In this document: positions 1 through 5,942 of the stretch, piece by piece
Numbering within the stretch: position 1 is the first letter of the stretch
Layout of the letters: each line of letters opens with the position of its first letter
Source: an uncultured Alistipes sp.
Lineage (GTDB): Bacteria; Bacteroidota; Bacteroidia; Bacteroidales; Rikenellaceae
Reading direction: 5' to 3'
Assembly: GCA_900769525.1 (NCBI GenBank)
Contig: CAAGGY010000151.1
Coordinates: forward strand, 1 to 5,942
Length of the DNA: 5,942 nt
The notes under the pieces: generated by a model
What the model saw: the letters and a program-made list of their open reading frames with translations, nothing else
The model's database searches: none
What the model was told of the DNA's origin: nothing
Made by a program: the position numbers and the translations under genes

Positions 1-711
1 ACATATCTCCAGCACGCCACTCCTGCGGCCTTCTATGCCCATATCCCCAGCCGCCACGAGTATGCCAAAATCTCGGAGCAACTTCTTGGTAGTAAGATAG
101 ATGTGGCTATTGGCGGTGGTATGTCGTTCTTCGACGAGAGGTATGGCAGCAGGTCTCAGGCTGTCGAGGCTATCGAGGCTGCGGGCTTCACTCTTGCTAA
201 CGACTTTGCTGTTGTTGAGCGTGCTACGCCCGATGCTCGACTGTTGGCACTTTTGGCCGATAAGGAGGTAGGTGCCGATAGTGGTCGCTACCTTGCCGAT
301 GCTACCCGCAAGTCGCTCGAGCTTCTCGAGGCTCGTGGTGGCGACGAGGGCTTTGTCCTTATGGTCGAGGGCTCGCTGATCGATGGTATGGGCCACGCCA
401 ACGATGCTGTGGCTCAGCAGCGAGAGATTGAGGGCTTTATGCTCGCTGTTGAGGCCGCTGTCGAGTATGCTGCACGCCACGACGACACTCTTGTTGTTGT
501 CACTGCCGACCACGGCACTGGTGGTTTAACCCTTGTTAGCGCAAATGCAGACTTCACTCTCTCGGAGCAGGGTGTTGAGTTTCGTTGGACTACGGGCGGC
601 CACTCTGGCGAGATGATTCCTATATACCTCTACGGCACTGGCGCGGAGCTTATCAACGGTGTTATGGATAATTCGGAGCTTGGTGCGCTTCTTAAGCGAC
701 TTATGGAATAG
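1..711 (+). CDS. Alkaline phosphatase, PhoA-type (3' part, start outside window)
   Basis: This is the C-terminal 236 residues of a metal-dependent phosphomonoesterase of the alkaline phosphatase superfamily (classical PhoA type). The frame is open from base 1, and visible residues 4-11 (QHATPAAF) match the conserved segment after the nucleophile region, so the GTG at 103 is not the start. Metal-ligand motifs follow in order: VEGSLIDGMGH (E123, D128, H132), VTADHG (D170, H171) and GGHSGE (H201). By family knowledge these correspond to E. coli E322, D327, H331, D369, H370 and H412. The nucleophilic serine and the first aspartate ligand lie upstream and cannot be checked. The position equivalent to E. 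coli D153 is histidine (H5), and that of K328 is glycine (G129). Members of this family usually act in the periplasm, releasing phosphate from organic esters. The signal peptide is not visible. The gene ends with TAG and is followed 38 bp later by a terminator, so it is the last gene of its unit. Confidence 0.93.
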   Translation, partial: TYLQHATPAAFYAHIPSRHEYAKISEQLLGSKIDVAIGGGMSFFDERYGSRSQAVEAIEAAGFTLANDFAVVERATPDARLLALLADKEVGADSGRYLADATRKSLELLEARGGDEGFVLMVEGSLIDGMGHANDAVAQQREIEGFMLAVEAAVEYAARHDDTLVVVTADHGTGGLTLVSANADFTLSEQGVEFRWTTGGHSGEMIPIYLYGTGAELINGVMDNSELGALLKRLME

Positions 712-749
712 ATTTTGCATTTTGGTCAAAAGGAGCAAGTTTTAGATTT

Positions 750-777
750 TTCCGACATTTTTCGTCGGGATTTTTTT
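750..777 (+). terminator. Intrinsic terminator of the phosphatase gene
   Basis: TTCCGAC (750-756) pairs with GTCGGGA (764-770) across a 7-nt loop, with one G-U pair. Seven Ts follow directly (771-777). The hairpin lies 38 bp after the phosphatase stop codon. The T tract also supplies part of the -33 element of the next promoter, so terminator and promoter overlap. Confidence 0.8.
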
Positions 778-805
778 GCTGTTTATTTAAAAAATACTAT
801 ATTTG
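775..805 (+). promoter_or_regulatory. Bacteroidota-type promoter of the lipoprotein gene
   Basis: TTTG at 775-778 is followed, after exactly 19 bp, by TATATTTG at 798-805. This fits the Bacteroidota primary sigma factor consensus (TTTG at -33, TAnnTTTG at -7, spacer about 19-21 bp) in every fixed position. Transcription would start near 810-815, giving a leader of about 170 nt before the ATG at 983. The assignment rests on the motif only; no transcript data are available. Confidence 0.75.
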
Positions 806-832
806 CATTACAGGATTGAGTGTTTTAATGCA
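804..832. repeat. Inverted repeat overlapping the -7 box and start site
   Basis: TGCATTA (804-810) and TAATGCA (826-832) are perfect 7-bp inverted repeats separated by 15 bp. The left arm overlaps the last two bases of the -7 element, and the repeat spans the expected transcription start. It could be an operator for a dimeric regulator or a hairpin at the 5' end of the mRNA. Seven-base arms in AT-rich DNA can also arise by chance. Confidence 0.4.
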
Positions 833-864
833 CTGATTTCAAGCCTGTTTACTTCGTTGAATCT

Positions 865-895
865 CGTAACTCGCTGAGGGGGGGGGGTAGTTACG
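865..895 (+). promoter_or_regulatory. Leader hairpin with a G10 loop
   Basis: CGTAACT (865-871) and AGTTACG (889-895) form a perfect 7-bp stem. The 17-nt loop contains ten consecutive Gs (878-887). It lies in the predicted leader of the lipoprotein mRNA, about 90 nt before the start codon. No known riboswitch or RNA family is recognised. A G10 run is a typical slippage-prone tract, so its length may vary between cells and may affect expression; that is inference. Confidence 0.5.
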
Positions 896-982
896 CCTTC
901 TCTTTGGGTGTTTTATCGAGGTTTGTGAAGGACCGAAACAAACTTTATTTAACTATATTTTTTAAACTAATTTTTTACAACT

Positions 983-1036
983 ATGAAAGCGAGATTTTTT
1001 GCTTTGGCTGCATTGGTACTCGGTATGGTATCATGT
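983..1036 (+). other. Lipoprotein signal peptide through lipidated Cys18
   Basis: Eighteen codons encode a positively charged start (K2, R4), a hydrophobic core of Phe, Ala and Leu, and the lipobox-like MVSC. Signal peptidase II would cleave before Cys18 (codon 1034-1036). Met at -3 is less usual than Leu but is tolerated. The following CQQDFD places acidic residues at +3 and +5 counting Cys as 0, loosely like Bacteroidota surface-lipoprotein export signals. Confidence 0.85.
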
Positions 1037-3691
1037 CAGCAGGATTTCGACGCTGCTCCACAGGTAGGTGGTGAGGTTGATTTCCAGCTTTCTGTCAATG
1101 CTGTTGAGCTTGCAACACGTGCAGGCGACATAGACGGCAAACCACAGAATGCTTGGGATAGTGCTTATGGTGCTATTGACTATCTTCAGGGTTTGGCTGA
1201 GGGTTCAGACGAGTTCCGTGTTGACTGGAACGAGGTAGACCTTCGTTACTCTTTGGAGGTTTACGATGCTGACGTAGACTACGCTTCAGCTGATGTCTTC
1301 CCAGTTAAGGATCGTCAGGTTATCATCGTTGACAAGTACGAGGCTGTTAAGTTCGACCTTCGTTTGGTTCCTAATCGTAACTATCGTTTCGTAGTATTCG
1401 CTGACTTCGTTCCACAGGGTGCTGATAATAACCCTGCTATCGATGTGCAGGATGACCTCGGTTTGTATCACGTAATTGGCAGCGACCTTCGTGATATCAA
1501 GATTAAGAACGATGCTATCAATGCTGAGTGTACTGATGCTTACTTCGCATCTGAGATTATTAGAATCGAGAACTCTGCTGCTAAGGATATCGTTTTGACT
1601 CGTCCTTACGGTAAGGTTCGTGTTATAGCTACTGATCTTAATGAGCTTAACCTCAATGTTGACCCTGCATACGTTGAGGTTTTCTACACAGCTAAGCACC
1701 CACAGGCATTCAACGCAGTAACTGGTGTTATCGACGCTTACGATCAGAATGTAGAGTACGAGTTCCTAAGCAAGTATGCTGAGGAGGTATCTAAGAACTC
1801 TTTGGCTGACCACTACTATACAGCTGGCTTCGATGCTGAGAAGGATGAGAATGCTAACGGTGTTGAGCGTCACACTCATATGACTCTCTTCACTGACTAC
1901 ATTCTTGCTGCTGACCAGCAGGAGGCTATCCACTTCACAATGAAGGTTTATGACAAGCAGAATGCTTTGATTAAGGAGACTCGCTTCAATACTGATATTC
2001 CAGTTAAGCGTAACAACTTGACAACTATCGTTGGTAACGTTCTTACAACTGCTACTGAGATTAACGTAACTATCGACGACAACTTCGCTAACTACATTGA
2101 GAAGCCAGTTGTTTTCGTTAGCACAGCTAAGGAGCTCCAGGAGGCTCTCAACGCTTATGTTGATGGTCAGACTATCCTCTTCGACGGCGACATCAAGGGT
2201 GATGTAACTATCGACCAGGCTGGTAAGAACTATGTTGTATGTGGTAACGGCTACAAGTTCGATGGTACTATCACTATCGATGGTAACTCAAACGTCACTG
2301 ACGCAGAAACTGTTCGTATCGAGAACGTTAACTTCGAGAGTGCAGATGATATCTACTTCATTGAGATGAACAGCACAGATGGTGCAGATCGTTATGCTCA
2401 CAACGTTACAATCGAGAATTGTACATTCAAGGGCCGTGAGAACACTGTTGGTATGCGTTTCCGCCAGTGCTACAATATCGTAGTTAAGAACTGTGAGGTT
2501 CTCTCTGGTCACTCATTGGCACAGCTCTACGGCTGTACTGGTGTAACTATCGAGGGTACTACAGTTAAGGCTCTCCGTGGTGTATCATTCGGTGCTTCTA
2601 CAAACATCGTTGTAAAGAACTCTGCTTTCGAGGTTGAGAAGTATGGTTTGCGTTATGATGGCTCAGTTGCTACAACTTACAATGTTGAGAACGTAAAGAT
2701 CAATGCTTACTTCCCAGTAATCGTTCGCGAGGCAAAGGCAGACTTCGCTCTTAATTTCGTTGGTGAGAACAAGTTGACAGCTCCAGGTTATCAGGTTATC
2801 TTGACAAGCGGTAGCGATGATGCTCCATTCGTAGCTCCAACTTCTGACTACACTCTCACAGGTGCTGACAAGTTTAACGTATTCCCAAGCGATAAGAAGT
2901 ATGTTTACGAGAGCACTCAGCTCCAGGAGTTTATCAACAACGCTAAGGATGGCGATATCATCTACTTTGCTGATGATATTGAGGGTGATGTAACAGTTGC
3001 TCAGAAGCCAGATGTAAAGTTCACTATCGACGGTAGAGGCTATAACTATGCAGGCGTTATTACAGTTGACGGTAAGAGCGCAACTTACACAACTGCTGGT
3101 TTGATTATCTCTAACATCAACTTCAATGCTGAGACTATCTCTGCAGATGCTTGTATCCGTTTGGGTGGCTCAAATGCTACACGTTACACTTGCAACGTGC
3201 ATGTTAAAGGCTGTACATTTGACGTGCCAGGTGCTGTTGGTGTTAAGTCATACACTGGTGGTGACAAGAACTTGACAATCTCTAATTGTACTGCTACTGC
3301 TAATGCACACTCTATGCTTCAGGCTAAGGGTATCGACGGCATCCTCGTTGAGGGCTGTACAGTAAAATCTAAGAATGGTTTGAACTTCAACAATAGCAAC
3401 AATGTAGTTGTTGAGAGCAGCAACGTTGAGGTTAAGGGTTATGCAGTTCGTTTCGGTGAGGGTTCAGTTGCTACAGGTGGTGCTGAGACTTACACTATCC
3501 AGAATAGCACATTGAAGTCTTCTTGCGATGAGGAGGGTGATGCAGTTATCGTTCTCCGTGGTACTGCTGATAAGGCTACTTTGAACCTCATCAACACAAC
3601 TATCGAGGGTAATCCACAGATTATCAACAACGCTGCTGAGGCAAATGTTTCTGTTGAGGGTGTTCAGCTATTACATCAGCTGAGGATTTGA
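983..3691 (+). CDS. Surface lipoprotein: DUF6562-like domain plus beta-helix modules (frameshifted, 902 aa read)
   Basis: The ATG at 983 begins a lipoprotein signal peptide: Lys2/Arg4, a hydrophobic stretch, then GMVSC with lipid-modified Cys18. The AT-rich region before the ATG lacks a Shine-Dalgarno sequence, as is usual in this phylum. After the cysteine comes QQDFD, with acidic residues that may favour surface export. An ATRAG motif (R46) follows, common in Bacteroidales fimbrillin-like and DUF6562-like lipoproteins. Residues about 30-370 form a beta-rich domain resembling DUF6562. From about 376 onward the protein has repeated beta-strand rungs (such as NVTIENCTF and NIVVKNCEV) typical of right-handed parallel beta-helices, in two modules that each open with a segment like STAKELQEAL. 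No catalytic residues of a polysaccharide lyase or hydrolase family are recognisable. The frame ends at TGA (3689-3691) after nine out-of-register codons (VQLLHQLRI). The homologous continuation is in another frame, so the intact product would be 1134 residues. A structural or glycan-binding surface role is likely; the substrate is unknown. Confidence 0.85.
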   Translation: MKARFFALAALVLGMVSCQQDFDAAPQVGGEVDFQLSVNAVELATRAGDIDGKPQNAWDSAYGAIDYLQGLAEGSDEFRVDWNEVDLRYSLEVYDADVDYASADVFPVKDRQVIIVDKYEAVKFDLRLVPNRNYRFVVFADFVPQGADNNPAIDVQDDLGLYHVIGSDLRDIKIKNDAINAECTDAYFASEIIRIENSAAKDIVLTRPYGKVRVIATDLNELNLNVDPAYVEVFYTAKHPQAFNAVTGVIDAYDQNVEYEFLSKYAEEVSKNSLADHYYTAGFDAEKDENANGVERHTHMTLFTDYILAADQQEAIHFTMKVYDKQNALIKETRFNTDIPVKRNNLTTIVGNVLTTATEINVTIDDNFANYIEKPVVFVSTAKELQEALNAYVDGQTILFDGDIKGDVTIDQAGKNYVVCGNGYKFDGTITIDGNSNVTDAETVRIENVNFESADDIYFIEMNSTDGADRYAHNVTIENCTFKGRENTVGMRFRQCYNIVVKNCEVLSGHSLAQLYGCTGVTIEGTTVKALRGVSFGASTNIVVKNSAFEVEKYGLRYDGSVATTYNVENVKINAYFPVIVREAKADFALNFVGENKLTAPGYQVILTSGSDDAPFVAPTSDYTLTGADKFNVFPSDKKYVYESTQLQEFINNAKDGDIIYFADDIEGDVTVAQKPDVKFTIDGRGYNYAGVITVDGKSATYTTAGLIISNINFNAETISADACIRLGGSNATRYTCNVHVKGCTFDVPGAVGVKSYTGGDKNLTISNCTATANAHSMLQAKGIDGILVEGCTVKSKNGLNFNNSNNVVVESSNVEVKGYAVRFGEGSVATGGAETYTIQNSTLKSSCDEEGDAVIVLRGTADKATLNLINTTIEGNPQIINNAAEANVSVEGVQLLHQLRI
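2108..2890 (+). repeat. Beta-helix module 1 (residues 376-636)
   Basis: The module begins with VSTAKELQEAL, then a GQTILFDGDIKGDVTI-type cap. About 170 residues of rungs follow, in which NVTIENC, NIVVKNC, GVTIEG and NIVVKNS recur at roughly 20-residue spacing. It ends with a GSVATTYNVENV segment and a short linker. Module 2 has the same order of landmarks, which points to tandem duplication within the gene. Confidence 0.75.
2891..3661 (+). repeat. Beta-helix module 2 (residues 637-893)
   Basis: The module opens with YESTQLQEFI and DIEGDVTVAQ, parallel to module 1. It continues with rungs such as NVHVKGCTF, NLTISNC, GILVEGCTVKS and NVVVESSNVEV. It repeats the GSVAT landmark of module 1 (GSVATGGAETYTIQNS). 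It ends just before the reading frame is lost near 3663. Confidence 0.75.
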
Positions 3692-4386
3692 AGGCAGCTC
3701 TTGCTAACGGTGGTACAATCACATTGGGTTCAAACGTAGAGGGTACTTTCGCTATAACTACGGCTAACACAAAGCTTGTTGGCGTAAACGGTGCAACTAT
3801 TACTGGTCGCGTAAATGTTTCTAATTGTGATGGCACAGTGTTTGAGAACATCAAGTTTAAGGTTAACGACGCATCAATGCATAAGAATACTTTCAGCGGT
3901 GCACCTTATAAGTATCCTGGTATTGTGGTAGCATACGGCGCACAGATGACATTTGAGGGTTGTGAGTTTGAGACCTCATATGCAAAAGCAGTTTGCGGCA
4001 TCAACGCAGGTAACCACGCAGATAGCACAGATAAGTTGACTGTAAACAACTGTAAGTTCGTAGGTGATTTCTATGCAATCCGTACTCGCACATTGTTCGA
4101 GATTACAAACAACGTATTCGATATTTACACATCTGCGGGTACTCTTGCAGCTGTGTGGACTTGGGGTAATGATAATAGCGGTGCAACTATTGTAACATTT
4201 ACTGGCAATACTAACGCAAATGCAAACAAGGTATATGGCGTTCAGATGACCGCATCTAACTTTGTATACGACTATGTTAATATCAACGTTCAGAGTAACA
4301 CCAACTTCCACGCGTTGGCTGATGGCGTAAATCCTGTTCGCTTCAATGGCACACACACTTTTGCAGAGGGTTCTGAGACATTCTAA
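3664..4386 (+). CDS. Frameshifted 3' part of the lipoprotein gene (beta-helix module 3)
   Basis: This frame reads SAITSAEDLKAALANG immediately after the point where the upstream frame degenerates, matching the module opening of repeats 1 and 2. It continues with GTFAITTANTKLVGVNGATI and rungs such as MTFEGCEFET, KLTVNNCKFVGD and FEITNNVFDIYT, ending at TAA (4384-4386). Inserting one T at 3663-3664 (GTTCA to GTTTCA) joins both frames as EGVSAITSAEDL, so this is not an independent gene. The first possible start in this frame is TTG at 3688, inside the homologous segment; there is no signal peptide and no promoter. The cause is either a real inactivating or phase-like deletion or a sequence error. 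No T9SS-type C-terminal sorting domain is seen. Alanine is mostly GCA here, while upstream modules favour GCT. Confidence 0.8.
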   Translation, partial: SAITSAEDLKAALANGGTITLGSNVEGTFAITTANTKLVGVNGATITGRVNVSNCDGTVFENIKFKVNDASMHKNTFSGAPYKYPGIVVAYGAQMTFEGCEFETSYAKAVCGINAGNHADSTDKLTVNNCKFVGDFYAIRTRTLFEITNNVFDIYTSAGTLAAVWTWGNDNSGATIVTFTGNTNANANKVYGVQMTASNFVYDYVNINVQSNTNFHALADGVNPVRFNGTHTFAEGSETF

Positions 4387-4405
4387 ATCTTTAGCAATTA
4401 ATAGC

Positions 4406-4439
4406 AAAGCAGCATCCTTCGGGGTGCTGCTTTTTTTTT
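4406..4439 (+). terminator. Strong intrinsic terminator of the lipoprotein gene
   Basis: A 12-bp stem (4406-4417 with 4422-4433, one G-U pair) is capped by a C(TTCG)G tetraloop and runs into nine Ts (4431-4439). It lies 19 bp after the stop codon at 4384-4386. Its placement after module 3 supports the view that the transcription unit extends to 4386 despite the frameshift. Confidence 0.93.
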
Positions 4440-4479
4440 ATTGGTATTAGGGCTAATGGGTGTGGATGAGAGAGAATGG

Positions 4480-4523
4480 GTTAATATAGTAGCTCACCGA
4501 TACTCATAGTAGCTCATATTAAC
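4480..4523. repeat. Nested inverted and direct repeats between convergent genes
   Basis: GTTAATAT (4480-4487) and ATATTAAC (4516-4523) are perfect 8-bp inverted repeats. Within and overlapping them lies an 11-bp direct repeat, ATAGTAGCTCA, at 4486-4496 and 4506-4516. Its 20-bp period is close to two helical turns. No gene or promoter is recognised in 4440-4557, and the repeats match no mobile-element end that I know. Confidence 0.6.
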
Positions 4524-4557
4524 GCAAATAAGAAAAGCGGCGGAAGAGGCAGATACC

Positions 4558-4600
4558 AAAAAAAAGAGGTGTTCAACTTTTGGGGTTGAACACCTCTTTT
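4558..4600 (-). terminator. Intrinsic terminator of prfC, possibly bidirectional
   Basis: A perfect 16-bp stem (4562-4577 with 4585-4600) has a 7-nt loop. On the minus strand it begins 2 bp after the prfC stop codon and ends in eight Us (plus-strand A tract 4558-4565). On the plus strand only four Ts follow, so it may also stop readthrough from the lipoprotein gene, though less efficiently. Confidence 0.92.
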
Positions 4601-4602
4601 GG

Positions 4603-5942
4603 TTAGATCTCGGAGGTGAACTTAAAGGTGATATCCTTGAAATTCTCCTGTGCCAAGGCAAGGGCGTAGCTCGTGTCGGCCAAAAAGACATCACGCCCGT
4701 GCTTGTCGACAGCCATATTGGTGTGCTTGCGGCGCTTGAAGTCGGCAAGCTGTGCCTCATTCTCGGACTCTATCCAGCAGGCCTTATGGATCGAGATAGG
4801 CTCCCAGCGACACTTAGCACCATACTCGTGCTCCAAACGGTACTGGATGACCTCGAACTGCAGAGCACCAACGGTGCCGATAATCTTGCGGCCATTGAGC
4901 GACGAGGTGAAGAGCTGGGCAACGCCCTCGTCCATAAGCTGGTCGATACCCTTAGCCAACTGCTTGAACTTCATAGGGTCGGCATTCTCGATATAGCGGA
5001 AGTGCTCAGGCGAGAACGATGGGATACCCGTGAACTTGAGCTTCTCGCCCTCGGTGAACGTGTCGCCAATCATAAACGTACCCGTGTCGTGCAGACCGAT
5101 GATATCGCCAGGGAAGGCCTCGTCGATGACCGACTTCTTCTCCGCCATAAAGGCCGTAGGTGACGAGAACTTGAGCTGCTTGCCGCTACGCACGTGCAAG
5201 TAGTTCTTGTTGCGCTCGAACTTACCCGAGCATATCTTCATAAAGGCGATACGGTCACGGTGGTTAGGGTCCATATTTGCGTGAATCTTGAAGATAAAGC
5301 CCGAGAGCTTATTCTCCGAAGGCTCGACGACGCGTGTTGCCGTAGGCGCGGTGCGTGGCGATGGAGCGATGCGGATGAAGCACTCCAACAACTCGCGGAC
5401 ACCGAAGTTATTTACCGCAGAGCCGAAGAAGACAGGTGCAAGGTCGCCCGCAAGGTAGTCCTCACGGCGGAAAGTGTCGTAGACACCCTCGACCAAGTCG
5501 ACATTCTCGCGAAGCTGATTAGCAAACTTCTCTCCAATATACTTATCTACGTCGCTTGATGTCAAGTCGGAGATGTCAACAGTCTCGGCATCGGCAGTCT
5601 GACGCTCGTCAGAGGTGAAGAGCGAGAGGTTCTGCTCGTAGATGTTATAGACACCCTTGAACGTGTCGCCCGAAGAGATAGGGAAGGCCAGTGGGCGTAC
5701 CTTAATCTTGAGTTCGTTCTCAATCTCGTCCAACAAATCGAATGGATCCTTACATGGGCGGTCCATCTTATTCACAAAGACGATAACTGGGGTCTTACGC
5801 ATACGACATACATCCATCAGACGGCGTGTCTGCGTCTCAACACCCTTAGCACCGTCGATGACGATGATAACAGAGTCTACGGCAGTAAGCGTGCGGTAGG
5901 TATCCTCGGCAAAGTCCTCGTGACCGGGAGTGTCGAGGATGT
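4603..5942 (-). CDS. prfC: Peptide chain release factor 3 (5' end outside window)
   Basis: RF3 is a cytoplasmic translational GTPase that removes RF1/RF2 from the ribosome after peptide release. The visible part is 445 residues, ending at TAA (4603-4605); E. coli RF3 has 529, so about 85 N-terminal residues, including the P-loop and switch I, are off the window. The frame is open to 5942 and the ATG at 5817 is internal. Visible residues 3-9 are DTPGHED (G3), with the RF3-type continuation FAEDTYRTLTAVDS. NKMD is at 57-60 (G4), and GSAVNNFGV (about 173-181) contains the G5 SA motif. Domain II runs from about 212 (GFIFKIHANMDP). Domain III includes FSPEHFRYIENADP, KQLAKGIDQLMDEG and GALQFEVIQYRLEHEY. 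These features separate it from EF-G. No disruption is seen. It is convergent with the lipoprotein gene and closed by its own terminator. Confidence 0.97.
   Translation of the reverse strand, partial: ILDTPGHEDFAEDTYRTLTAVDSVIIVIDGAKGVETQTRRLMDVCRMRKTPVIVFVNKMDRPCKDPFDLLDEIENELKIKVRPLAFPISSGDTFKGVYNIYEQNLSLFTSDERQTADAETVDISDLTSSDVDKYIGEKFANQLRENVDLVEGVYDTFRREDYLAGDLAPVFFGSAVNNFGVRELLECFIRIAPSPRTAPTATRVVEPSENKLSGFIFKIHANMDPNHRDRIAFMKICSGKFERNKNYLHVRSGKQLKFSSPTAFMAEKKSVIDEAFPGDIIGLHDTGTFMIGDTFTEGEKLKFTGIPSFSPEHFRYIENADPMKFKQLAKGIDQLMDEGVAQLFTSSLNGRKIIGTVGALQFEVIQYRLEHEYGAKCRWEPISIHKACWIESENEAQLADFKRRKHTNMAVDKHGRDVFLADTSYALALAQENFKDITFKFTSEI

Noticed and set aside
103..711. A 202-residue phosphatase starting at GTG 103
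   Set aside because: The frame is open to base 1, and upstream residues carry the conserved HATPAAF phosphatase segment, so the start is off the window.
954..961. A second promoter at TATATTTT just before the lipoprotein start codon
   Set aside because: The final G of the -7 consensus is missing, and the nearest TTTG (922-925) is 28 bp upstream, outside the usual spacing.
1286..1699. Minus-strand open frame of 137 codons inside the lipoprotein gene
   Set aside because: It is a shadow caused by the biased codon use of the plus-strand gene and has no recognisable protein features. The same applies to 2288-2512, 3624-3854 and 3976-4407.
3650..3691. Programmed -1 ribosomal frameshifting
   Set aside because: The required shift has the right sign, but I see no slippery heptamer and no clear stimulatory hairpin at the junction.
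3688..4386. An independent gene starting at TTG 3688
   Set aside because: The TTG is inside a conserved module opening, no promoter or signal peptide precedes it, and a single-base change fuses it to the upstream lipoprotein.
4486..4516. A CRISPR-like array
   Set aside because: There are only two 11-bp copies at a 20-bp period, far short of the repeat and spacer lengths of any CRISPR array, and no cas gene is near.
4673..5559. Plus-strand open frames of 107, 154 and 121 codons
   Set aside because: They lie wholly antisense to prfC, show no recognisable domain and have no promoter; they are shadows of a conserved gene.
5657..5817. Assignment of the minus-strand GTPase to EF-G
   Set aside because: The EDTYRTLTAVDS segment, the RF3-type C-terminal domain (ALQFEVIQYRLEHEY) and the end after domain III fit RF3; EF-G domains IV and V are absent.

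Overview
The window looks like Bacteroidota (order Bacteroidales) chromosome, possibly Alistipes/Rikenellaceae-like. The evidence is a promoter matching the Bacteroidota sigma-ABfr form (TTTG, 19 bp, TAnnTTTG), AT-rich leaders without a Shine-Dalgarno sequence, a DUF6562-like lipoprotein with an ATRAG motif after its lipobox, and the protein families present. The genus is a guess from resemblance only.

There are three transcription units. (1) Positions 1-711, plus strand: the 3' part of an alkaline phosphatase gene whose start lies outside the window. An intrinsic terminator follows at 750-777. (2) Positions 983-4386, plus strand: a large lipoprotein gene with its own promoter (775-805) and a leader of about 170 nt. 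The leader contains a hairpin with a run of ten Gs in its loop. The protein has a lipoprotein signal peptide, a DUF6562-like beta-rich domain and three tandem right-handed beta-helix modules. The third module is in a different reading frame, and inserting one T near 3663-3664 would give one continuous protein of 1134 residues. A strong UUCG-capped terminator ends the unit. (3) Positions 5942-4603, minus strand: prfC (peptide chain release factor 3), cut by the window end at its N-terminus and convergent with the lipoprotein gene. It has its own long terminator hairpin directly after the stop codon.

The genes do not form one pathway. The phosphatase is probably periplasmic or envelope-associated, the lipoprotein is probably on the cell surface, and RF3 is cytoplasmic translation housekeeping. 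I see no mobile element, CRISPR array, defence system, tRNA or rRNA. The unusual parts are the lipoprotein gene (its frameshift, its module duplication and its poly-G leader hairpin) and a small repeat cluster between the two convergent terminators.
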